A stretch of 47,006 nt of DNA. Origin: Actinomycetes bacterium (GTDB lineage Bacteria > Actinomycetota > Acidimicrobiia > Acidimicrobiales > Bog-793). This document shows positions 41,108 to 47,006 of the stretch, in pieces. Under the pieces are notes generated by a model. It did not search any database. It was not told the origin of the DNA and saw only the letters and a list, made by a program, of their open reading frames with translations. Where the stretch lies: positions 1-47,006 of the forward strand of contig JAJZZB010000009.1 of assembly GCA_021797795.1 (NCBI GenBank). The letters run 5' to 3'. The position numbers and the translations under genes are program-made. Positions within the stretch are counted from its first letter, which is position 1; each line of letters opens with the position of its first letter.

Positions 41108-42067
41108 ATGAGGACGCGCGCTGCACGCCTGAGGGTCCACGGCGAACCACTGGTCATCGACGACGTCGAGGTGCCCGAGCCCGGCGAGGGCCAGCTCGTC
41201 GTGGAGATGGCCTATGCCGGGGTGAACCCCGTCGACCGCTACCAGGTGCTCGGGCGGGTGGCCGCCGACGCCACCCTTCCGAGGACCGTCGGGTCGGAGG
41301 GATCGGGCACCGTCGTCGCGCCCTCGGGCGCGGCGAGGCGGGTCTTCGTCAACCGCGACGCGCTCGTCCGGGAGGGGGACGGGCTGTGGGCCTCGCACGT
41401 CCTCGTCCGCGCCGACAAGCTGGTGGACGTCCCCGACGGCGTCGGCCTCGAGGTGGCCGCCGCCATGGGTGTCGCCGGTGTGACGGCGTGGCGGTGTCTC
41501 ACCGAGCTGGCGAAGGTCACCTCGAGCGACCGTGTGCTCGTCCTCGGGGGTAGCGGGGGAGTCGGCAGCATCGCCGTGTCCATCGCCCACCATCTCGGCG
41601 CCGAGGTGGTCGCCCAGACCGGGTCGGCGCGCAAGTCCGACTTCGTCGCCGGGCGAGGGGCAGACCGCGTGGTGGTCGCCGAGGCGAACACGCTGCTCGA
41701 GCAGCTCGGAGGGTTCGTCCCGACGGTGGTGCTCGACCCGCTCGGGGACGGGTTCACAGGTTCGGCCGTCGAGGCGCTGGCGCCTCGGGGCAGGCTCGTC
41801 CTCTTCGGCACCTCGGCGGACGGGAGCGGGGTCGTGCCGCTCCAGGCGCTGTACCGCAAGGCGCTCACGATCTTCGGCTACGGGGGGCTCATCGAGCCGG
41901 CCGAGCGGATCCGCCAGGGCGTCCACGACTGCCTCGAGGCGCTCGCCGCCGGACGCCTCGAGATCGTGATCGACGACGTCGTGGCCCTCGAGACGGTGAA
42001 CGAGGCGCTCGAGCGGCTCGCCACGAGGGGCGTCGAAGGAAAGCTGGTGCTCGACCTCCACGAGTGA
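41108..42067 (+). CDS. MDR/quinone-oxidoreductase-like NAD(P)H-dependent protein
   Basis: 319 residues. Medium-chain reductase pattern without structural zinc Cys: LVVEMAYAGVNPVDRYQVLG, VGSEGSGTVVAPSG, MGVAGVTAWRCLTELAKV, the Rossmann loop VLVLGGSGGVGSIAVSIAHH and a C-terminal IDDVVALETVNEALERLATR plus EGKLVLDL. It probably reduces a quinone, enone or aldehyde with NADPH. Its stop is immediately followed by the metallo-hydrolase gene, so the two are probably co-transcribed. Confidence 0.88.
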   Translation: MRTRAARLRVHGEPLVIDDVEVPEPGEGQLVVEMAYAGVNPVDRYQVLGRVAADATLPRTVGSEGSGTVVAPSGAARRVFVNRDALVREGDGLWASHVLVRADKLVDVPDGVGLEVAAAMGVAGVTAWRCLTELAKVTSSDRVLVLGGSGGVGSIAVSIAHHLGAEVVAQTGSARKSDFVAGRGADRVVVAEANTLLEQLGGFVPTVVLDPLGDGFTGSAVEALAPRGRLVLFGTSADGSGVVPLQALYRKALTIFGYGGLIEPAERIRQGVHDCLEALAAGRLEIVIDDVVALETVNEALERLATRGVEGKLVLDLHE

Positions 42068-42096
42068 AAGCGTGCCCCCCGGGTACGCGAGGGCAC

Positions 42097-42990
42097 ATGA
42101 CCGAGCAGGAAAGTGCCTCGCCGCGCCCCGACATCGAGCTCGCCCCCGCCCCCGCTGACGAAGACGCCGAGGACGAGGCGGCCCCTCACGGCGAGCTCAC
42201 CTTCATCGGCACCGCCACGGTGCTGCTCCGCTTCGGCGGCTTCACGATCCTCACGGACCCGAACTTCCTCCACTCCGGTGAGAAGGCCAGCATCGGGCGC
42301 GGGTTGAGGGCGCGCCGGCTCACCGAGCCCGCCATGCAGGTCGGGAACCTGCCGCCGCTCGACCTGCTCCTGCTCTCCCACTTCCACGGCGACCACTTCG
42401 ACCGCACCGCCGAGCGGGACCTTCGGCGGGACCTCCCGATCGTCACCGAGCCGCATGCCGGGAGGGTCCTGCGCCGCAAAGGCTTCGAGCGGGTGATCCC
42501 TCTCGGGACCTGGGAGCGGCAGCGCTTCACCAGGGGGGAGCGGAGCTGCTCAGTCGAGTCCCTTCCCGGTCGGCACTCGCCCCGGGTCCTCGGTCCCGTC
42601 GTGCCGCCGGTCATGGGCTCGCTGCTCGAGTTCGCCGACCGAGGGCGGGCCACGCTGCGGGTCTATGTGACAGGCGACACCCTCTATGACGAGCGCCTCG
42701 CGCAGATCCCCGCCCGCCATCCCGAGATCGACCTGTGCATCATCCACCTCGGCGGGACCCGCCTCGCCGGGGTCCTTCTCACCATGGACGACGCACAGGG
42801 TGTGCGCATGCTCGAGCTTGTGAAGCCCCGCGTCGCCGTGCCGGTGCACTTCGACGACTACGCCATCTTCCGCTCACCGCTCGAGAAGTTCCTGCGGCGT
42901 GCGCGCGACGCCGGCCTGTCGACCCAGGTGCGCGAGCTGCGGCGCGGTGAGACGTGGGACTTCGAGGCGGGGGACGGGGCGGCGGCGTAG
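42097..42990 (+). CDS. Metallo-beta-lactamase-fold hydrolase (UlaG-like)
   Basis: 297 residues from ATG 42097, with GAGGG four bases upstream; GTG 42064 (overlapping the previous stop) is an alternative start adding 11 residues. The first metal motif is LLLLSHFHGDHFDRT (HxHxDH). Others are FGGFTILTDPNFLH, a VYVTGDTLYDERL strand with Asp and a C-terminal VAVPVHFDDYAIF His. It has the N-terminal THIGTATVLLRFGG-like opening of UlaG/YhfI-type hydrolases (here TFIGTATVLLRFGG). The substrate is unknown. Confidence 0.85.
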   Translation: MTEQESASPRPDIELAPAPADEDAEDEAAPHGELTFIGTATVLLRFGGFTILTDPNFLHSGEKASIGRGLRARRLTEPAMQVGNLPPLDLLLLSHFHGDHFDRTAERDLRRDLPIVTEPHAGRVLRRKGFERVIPLGTWERQRFTRGERSCSVESLPGRHSPRVLGPVVPPVMGSLLEFADRGRATLRVYVTGDTLYDERLAQIPARHPEIDLCIIHLGGTRLAGVLLTMDDAQGVRMLELVKPRVAVPVHFDDYAIFRSPLEKFLRRARDAGLSTQVRELRRGETWDFEAGDGAAA

Positions 42991-43048
42991 CCGAACGGCG
43001 CCTCGGGTAGTCGATCCGTCGAGCGGAAAGGAAGGAAGGGACCGCACC

Positions 43049-43588
43049 GTGACCGACATCCCACCTGAACCGGGTTCGATCGTCGAGCTGCTCGAGCGCG
43101 ACCACCTCGTCGTCCGCGGGATGCTCGGGAGCTTCGACACGACCGCCACCCACGAGTGGGGGGAGGTCTTCCGCCAGCTCGTCGAGTACCTCGTCCGGCA
43201 CGAGATCGCCGAGGAGGAGGTGGTCTTCCCGACGCTTCGAGAGGCCCTCCCCGATGCGGCCGCCACGGTCGACGAGTGCGAGGCCGAGCAGCACGACAGT
43301 GAGCGCCTCCTCATCGAGATGGAGCGCACCTCGGTGACCGACCCCTCATTTCGTGAGATGGTCGGCCGACTGCGCGATGCCCTCGATGCCCACCTCGCTC
43401 GTGAGGATCTCGTCCTCGTACCGATGCTCCGCTCCCTCGGCTCGTACGAGGACGCCGGCATCGCCTCGCGCTACGAGGTGGCCCGCACGGCCGCCCCTGC
43501 CCGTCCCGAGGGAGTCGTGGTCCCCGACCGCCGCCTCACGCGCGCCGGGTTCGTCGGCCGCCTGCGGGCTGCCGGGCGCCGCCGCTGA
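43049..43588 (+). CDS. Hemerythrin-domain protein (second copy)
   Basis: 179 residues from GTG 43049, with a GGAAGG/GGAAGGG stretch upstream. HHE pattern: SIVELLERDHLVVRGMLGSF, LVEYLVRHEIAEEEVVFPTL, EQHDSERLLIEMER and LDAHLAREDLVLVPMLRSLG. Like the first copy it ends in VARTAAPARPEG and a basic tail. A di-iron protein of unknown ligand. It lies next to AlaX but 180 bases upstream. Confidence 0.85.
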   Translation: MTDIPPEPGSIVELLERDHLVVRGMLGSFDTTATHEWGEVFRQLVEYLVRHEIAEEEVVFPTLREALPDAAATVDECEAEQHDSERLLIEMERTSVTDPSFREMVGRLRDALDAHLAREDLVLVPMLRSLGSYEDAGIASRYEVARTAAPARPEGVVVPDRRLTRAGFVGRLRAAGRRR

Positions 43589-43683
43589 GCCGGCGCGCAC
43601 CCGTCGCGTCACCTCGTCGTCGCTCGGGCCGTCCACAGCCTGAGGAGATCTCGACCGAGACTGTGGACGATGTCAGCGAGAGT

Positions 43684-43727
43684 GACACCGAGGTGTCGCG
43701 GCGGTGAACGGCGGGTGACAACCCGCC
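43684..43727. repeat. Tandem inverted repeats before alaX
   Basis: GACACC (43684-43689) and GGTGTC (43692-43697) around two bases, then GGCGGGT (43710-43716) and ACCCGCC (43721-43727) around GACA. Two different dyads within 44 bases, 42 bases before the AlaX start. They may be a terminator for the upstream gene or a regulatory region. Confidence 0.45.
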
Positions 43728-43768
43728 GCTGCTAGCGCGACGGTGCCTCGACGGGCCAGCATGGACCG

Positions 43769-44506
43769 GTGAGCCCTCTCGACGCCCCACCGACCGAACG
43801 CCTCTACCTCGAGGACGCCTACCTCGCCGAGGCGCCCGTCAACGTCGTCGCGTTGGACGACGGGGGCGGCTGGGTCGCCCTCGACCGGACGCCCTTCTAT
43901 CCGACCGGCGGTGGGCAGCCGCACGACACCGGCTTCCTCGGCGCCGCCCGCGTCGTGGAGGTGCGCTCCGAGGCCGAGGTGGTATGGCACCGCCTCGAGG
44001 CAGAGCTGCCGCCGGTCGGCACCGAGCTCGAGGCGAGGATCGACTGGGAGCGCCGCCACCAGCTCATGCGTACCCACACGGCCCTCCACATCTTGTGCGG
44101 GGTCATCTGGAACGAGTACGGCACCGCCGTCACGGGTGGCAACATGGAGCCCCTCTCCGCCCGCATGGACTTCGAGTTCGACCCGTTGCCGGAGGGCTTC
44201 GGGTCGGTGGTCGAACGGCGCGTCAACGAGGAGATCGAGGCCGACCGACCGATCGCGGTGAGCTTCCTCGACCGGGCTGCGGCCGCCGTCGACCCGGCGC
44301 TGCTGCGGACCAAGACGAACCTCCTGCCCGAGTACGTGAGGCGGGTGCGTGTGGTGGACATCGTCGGTCTCGACAAGCAGGCCGACGGCGGCACGCACGT
44401 GCGCTCGACGGCCGAGGTCGGCCACGTCCGGGTGGTGAAGACCGAGTCCAAGGGTAGAGGGAACAAGCGGATCCGGATCGCGGTCGATCCCTCTCTCCCG
44501 GCCTGA
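43769..44506 (+). CDS. alaX: AlaX-type alanyl-tRNA editing protein
   Basis: 245 residues from GTG 43769 (a nearby ATG at 43761 is stopped after three codons). It hydrolyses Ser or Gly mischarged on tRNA-Ala. The N-terminal barrel segment is DRTPFYPTGGGQPHDTGFLG. The zinc site is RTHTALHILCGVIWNEYG (HxxxH) with a second part in KQADGGTHVRSTAEVGHVRV. The C-terminal KGRGNKRIRIAV fits the AlaX-M/L type. The gene stands alone, free of alaS. Confidence 0.9.
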   Translation: MSPLDAPPTERLYLEDAYLAEAPVNVVALDDGGGWVALDRTPFYPTGGGQPHDTGFLGAARVVEVRSEAEVVWHRLEAELPPVGTELEARIDWERRHQLMRTHTALHILCGVIWNEYGTAVTGGNMEPLSARMDFEFDPLPEGFGSVVERRVNEEIEADRPIAVSFLDRAAAAVDPALLRTKTNLLPEYVRRVRVVDIVGLDKQADGGTHVRSTAEVGHVRVVKTESKGRGNKRIRIAVDPSLPA

Positions 44507-44511
44507 GCCAG

Positions 44512-45270
44512 ATGGAGCGCTTCTCGTCCTTCGACGGGCTCTCCCTCGCCTATGCCGTGGCAGGCTCGGAGGCCGCCGGAAGAGCCGTGCTGCTGCACCA
44601 CGGCTTCGCCTCGAGCGCCCGGGTCAACTGGGAGCGCCCCGGCGTCGTCGCCGCCCTCGTCGAGGCGGGACGGCGCGTCGTCGCCTTCGACGCGAGGGGT
44701 CACGGCAGCTCGGAGGCGCCCCACGACCCGGCCGCCTATGCCGCCGGGGCGATGGCCCGCGACGTCTCGGCGCTTCTCGACCACCTCGGGCTCGAGCAGG
44801 TCGACATGGCGGGTTACTCGATGGGTGCCTTCGTCACCGTCGAGCTCGCCGGGGGCGCGACCGAGCCCCGCTTGCGCTCGCTCCTGCTCGGTGGGATCGG
44901 GACGGCGCAGCTGCTCGGGGAGCGCCCCCCGAGCGAGACGATCGCCGCCGCCCTCGAGGCGGAGGACGCCACGTCGGTCTCGGATCCCTCCGGGCGCGCC
45001 TTTCGCTACTTCGCCGACGCCACCGGCCAGGACCGCCTCGCTCTGGCTGCCGTCCAGCGGGCCTGGCGCGGCGTGGACCTGGAGGTCCTCGGGAGGATCA
45101 CCCAGCCGGCGCTCGTCGTGAACGGGCACGCCGACACGCTGGCGGGTGACCCTTTTGCCGTGGCTTCTCTCATCCCGGGCGGACGGGCGCTGTCGGTGCC
45201 GGGCGACCACCTCTCGGCCGTCATGAAGCCGGAGTTCCGCCAGGCGATGCTCGACTGGGCCAGCCGCTGA
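44512..45270 (+). CDS. Alpha/beta-hydrolase
   Basis: 252 residues, six bases after alaX. Oxyanion region LLHHGFASSARVNWER, catalytic Ser in VDMAGYSMGAFVTVEL, acid in VVNGHADTLAGDPF and His in SVPGDHLSAVMKPEF: a complete triad. It resembles haloperoxidase/hydrolase-type proteins; the ester or epoxide substrate is unknown. Probable co-transcription with alaX by spacing. Confidence 0.87.
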   Translation: MERFSSFDGLSLAYAVAGSEAAGRAVLLHHGFASSARVNWERPGVVAALVEAGRRVVAFDARGHGSSEAPHDPAAYAAGAMARDVSALLDHLGLEQVDMAGYSMGAFVTVELAGGATEPRLRSLLLGGIGTAQLLGERPPSETIAAALEAEDATSVSDPSGRAFRYFADATGQDRLALAAVQRAWRGVDLEVLGRITQPALVVNGHADTLAGDPFAVASLIPGGRALSVPGDHLSAVMKPEFRQAMLDWASR

Positions 45271-45420
45271 GGCGCGCAGCGCCCGCTTGCGAGAGCTGGC
45301 GGCGCCGCGCCCCAGGCGACCGCTGCGACGCCTCAGGAGATCGGGCTCCCGCGCCGCTCGACTAGCCTCCTCCTCGTGCCGCCGCCGCGTGGGATCGGCG
45401 GCCGGCGGGAGGACTGAGTC

Positions 45421-46422
45421 GTGCCGGGCATGCAGCCGTTGCAGTTCACGCTGCAGAACTCGCTCACGAAGTGGAACCTGAGCGCGTTCCCGATCGCCGT
45501 CACCGCCGTTCTCGTCGCTGTCGCCCTCTGGTACCTGTCGGCCGAGTGGAAGCTCGCCCGGCGCGGCCGGCGCTGGCGCCTGGCGAGGACGATCCCGTTT
45601 CTGGCGGGGCTTGTCGCCACGGACCTCGCTTTCACCTCCTCGGTGGCGGTCTTCGCCATGTCGTACTTCCAGGCCCACGTCATCCAGCACCTGCTGCTCA
45701 TGGTGGTGGCCCCGCCGCTGCTCGCCCTCGGGGCCCCCTCTACCCTGTTGCTGCAGACCTCCAGCCGGCGGACCAAGGAGCGGTGGCTGGCCGCGCTGCG
45801 CTCGGGGCCGTTCGCCGTGCTCTCCCACCCGGTGACGGTGTGGTTCGCCTACTTCGGGGCGATGTTCGTCTTCTTCCTCACGCCGGCCGTCAACATCGCC
45901 ATGCACCACATGGCCCTCATGGACCTGATCAACGTCTTCTTCCTGCTGAGCGGCGCCCTCTACTGGTGGCCCATGGTCGGGGTCGATCCGATCGTCCACT
46001 GGAAGATGAGCTACGGCAACCGGCTCATCAACCTGCTGCTCGGCTCGGCCGTCGAGGCCTTCCTCGGCATCGCCATCCTCGCCGCCTCCAGGCCCGAGGC
46101 CTCGATGTACACGCTCGCGAGCACGCACTCAGGTGGTGCCCTCCTGTGGATCTCCACCGAGCTCTCGACCCTCGGTGGGTTCTTCCCGGTCTTTCTCGAG
46201 TGGGCACGCTCAGAGGAGCGGGCCGGCGCCCGGGCCGACCTCCAGGCCCCGGCGAGAGCCGCCCAGCTGACGCCTGTCCGGCCGCCCGTTCGGTCCGGTG
46301 AGCAGAAGCAGGGGAGCGCCGGAGCCGCAGGCGAGCCCTCCTCAGCCTGGGAGGCCGCCTGGCTGGCCAAGTTCGGCCAACTGCCGGGTGGCACCATCGC
46401 CGAACCCTCGGCCCGCTCCTGA
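45421..46422 (+). CDS. ctaG: CtaG-like cytochrome c oxidase assembly protein
   Basis: 333 residues from GTG 45421 (GGAGG eight bases upstream). Seven or so membrane helices with the caa3-CtaG pattern: VAVFAMSYFQAHVIQHLLLM, VAPPLLALGAPSTLLL, VWFAYFGAMFVFFLTPAVNI, MHHMALMDLINVFFLLSG and ALYWWPMVGVDPI. The His residues in these helices are thought to handle copper for cytochrome oxidase. The soluble C-terminal tail of about 70 residues is low complexity and ends PGGTIAEPSARS. Oxidase genes themselves are not in the window. Confidence 0.85.
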   Translation: MPGMQPLQFTLQNSLTKWNLSAFPIAVTAVLVAVALWYLSAEWKLARRGRRWRLARTIPFLAGLVATDLAFTSSVAVFAMSYFQAHVIQHLLLMVVAPPLLALGAPSTLLLQTSSRRTKERWLAALRSGPFAVLSHPVTVWFAYFGAMFVFFLTPAVNIAMHHMALMDLINVFFLLSGALYWWPMVGVDPIVHWKMSYGNRLINLLLGSAVEAFLGIAILAASRPEASMYTLASTHSGGALLWISTELSTLGGFFPVFLEWARSEERAGARADLQAPARAAQLTPVRPPVRSGEQKQGSAGAAGEPSSAWEAAWLAKFGQLPGGTIAEPSARS

Positions 46423-46463
46423 CGCCGGCCACGGCTACCGAGACGGCGGACGCCGGCGAGCCT

Positions 46464-47006
46464 GTGGGCCAGTCGACAGCTCGAACGCGCCTGGCGGCGA
46501 CGGTCGTCCAGTTCGGGTCCTTCGTCGTCATCCTCGGGGTCCCCGACGGCCTCCTCGGCGTCCTCTGGCCGACCATGCGCCGCGGGCTCCATCGGCCGCT
46601 GGCGGACCTCGGCCTGCTCGTCGCCTCGGGCACCGTGCTGTACGTCGTCGGCGGGCTCGTCGGCGAACGGGTGCGCCACGCCCTCGGGTTGAGGGGGACG
46701 CTTTTCTGGTCGACTCTTCTCGGACTCGGCGCGCTGCTCGGCTGGGCGCTCGCCCCGGGGTGGTGGGTGATCCTCGCCGCTCTCGCCCTGCTCGGTCTCG
46801 TGAAAGGTGTCCTCGACTCCGTCCTGAACGCTGTGGCGGCGATCGACGGGGGGAGGCGGCGCCTCGGCTTCCTCCATGCCAGCTGGGCGATCGGAGGCAC
46901 CCTCGGCCCGGTCCTCGTCGCCACGCTGGCGGCTGGTGGCCAGTGGAGGGAGGCGGTAGCGGTGGTCGTCGCCGCCACAGCGGCCCTCGTCCCGGTGGCG
47001 GCGCTC
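46464..47006 (+). CDS. MFS transporter, N-terminal part (cut by window edge)
   Basis: 181 codons from GTG 46464 to the end of the window without a stop; the frame is also open further upstream, so the start is approximate. Helix 1 VVQFGSFVVILGVPDGLLG and WPTMRRGLHRPLADLGLLVA match fucose-permease-like MFS proteins, followed by YVVGGLVGERVRHALGL, GWALAPGWWVILAALALLGL and RLGFLHASWAIGGTLGPVL. Five membrane helices are visible. Substrate unknown. It starts 41 bases after ctaG and probably shares its transcript. Confidence 0.8.
   Translation, partial: MGQSTARTRLAATVVQFGSFVVILGVPDGLLGVLWPTMRRGLHRPLADLGLLVASGTVLYVVGGLVGERVRHALGLRGTLFWSTLLGLGALLGWALAPGWWVILAALALLGLVKGVLDSVLNAVAAIDGGRRRLGFLHASWAIGGTLGPVLVATLAAGGQWREAVAVVVAATAALVPVAAL

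Noticed and set aside
40427-42061. A 544-codon minus-strand frame over the hemerythrin and oxidoreductase genes
   Set aside because: Same reason: a composition shadow of two real plus-strand genes, with no ribosome site and no domain.
42064-42096. GTG 42064 as the start of the metallo-hydrolase
   Set aside because: It overlaps the previous stop, so it is possible, but ATG 42097 has its own GAGGG site and the 11 extra residues are not family-like. Kept only as an alternative.
43897-46128. A 743-codon open frame on the minus strand across alaX, the hydrolase and ctaG
   Set aside because: It is antisense to three well-recognised genes and its translation is Arg/Glu/Gly-rich low complexity. Long antisense frames are expected at this GC content.
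1-47006. tRNA, rRNA, CRISPR arrays, insertion sequences, phage genes, attachment sites
   Set aside because: I looked for T-loop motifs, repeated spacers, transposase-like proteins and integrases and saw none.

Overview
The window is about 47 kb of very GC-rich DNA with the gene style of a high-GC actinobacterium: many GTG starts, ATGA/GTGA stop-start overlaps, apparent leaderless promoters, an ergothioneine pair (EgtB/EgtD), an Rv2578c-type radical SAM protein, and DUF3039 and DUF4395 proteins. I infer Actinomycetota, possibly Acidimicrobiia. I saw no rRNA, tRNA, CRISPR array, insertion sequence or phage gene.

Left end (1-5.2 kb): a 42-residue C-terminal fragment of an unknown gene, then a coupled thiolase / feruloyl-CoA-synthetase-like pair. 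Upstream of that pair lie an unidentified coding remnant, an intact small lipoprotein, and a second lipoprotein (DUF4232-like) whose reading frame is broken. This part looks visibly less GC-rich than the rest and may have been acquired. At 5.2-6.3 kb are a SnoaL-like protein and a GNAT acetyltransferase.

6.5-15.6 kb: a coupled two-gene PEP-synthase / rifampin-phosphotransferase-like system. One protein carries a putative substrate region and the swivelling His domain. The other carries the ATP-grasp domain fused to a cyclic-nucleotide-binding domain. This is the most unusual gene system in the window. Next come a tiny Cys-rich protein (metallothionein-like in style), egtB-egtD, a secreted EXORDIUM-like putative metalloprotein, and a divergent DUF4395 / DUF2892 pair. 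Each gene of that last pair has a TACCC-N4/7-GGGTA dyad like a CsoR/CstR-family operator.

15.8-27.5 kb: a pirin gene broken by several frameshifts; a Dabb / glutamine amidotransferase pair; DUF488 and EamA exporter genes; a PAS-LuxR regulator followed by a radical SAM gene; a cold-shock gene with hairpins in its leader and a strong terminator; an OmpR-type response regulator and histidine kinase with a secreted protein upstream; a CBS-domain site-2 protease; and a serine acetyltransferase-like protein.

27.5-47 kb: fused 5-oxoprolinase subunits PxpBC, with PxpA 5.6 kb away; divergent ilvD; a phosphodiester-glycosidase lipoprotein; ArsR/SRPBCC divergent from an ECF sigma / zinc anti-sigma pair; VOC and PatB-type C-S lyase genes; DUF3039; an S-adenosylmethionine hydrolase with an altered catalytic residue; signal peptidase I; an FNT channel; an RsbW-like ATPase; two hemerythrin proteins bracketing an oxidoreductase and a metallo-hydrolase; AlaX; an alpha/beta hydrolase; CtaG; and the first 181 codons of an MFS transporter running off the window.

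No database search was possible. Family names rest on motifs recognised by eye; start sites rest on Shine-Dalgarno, stop-start overlap or TANNNT-leaderless arguments.
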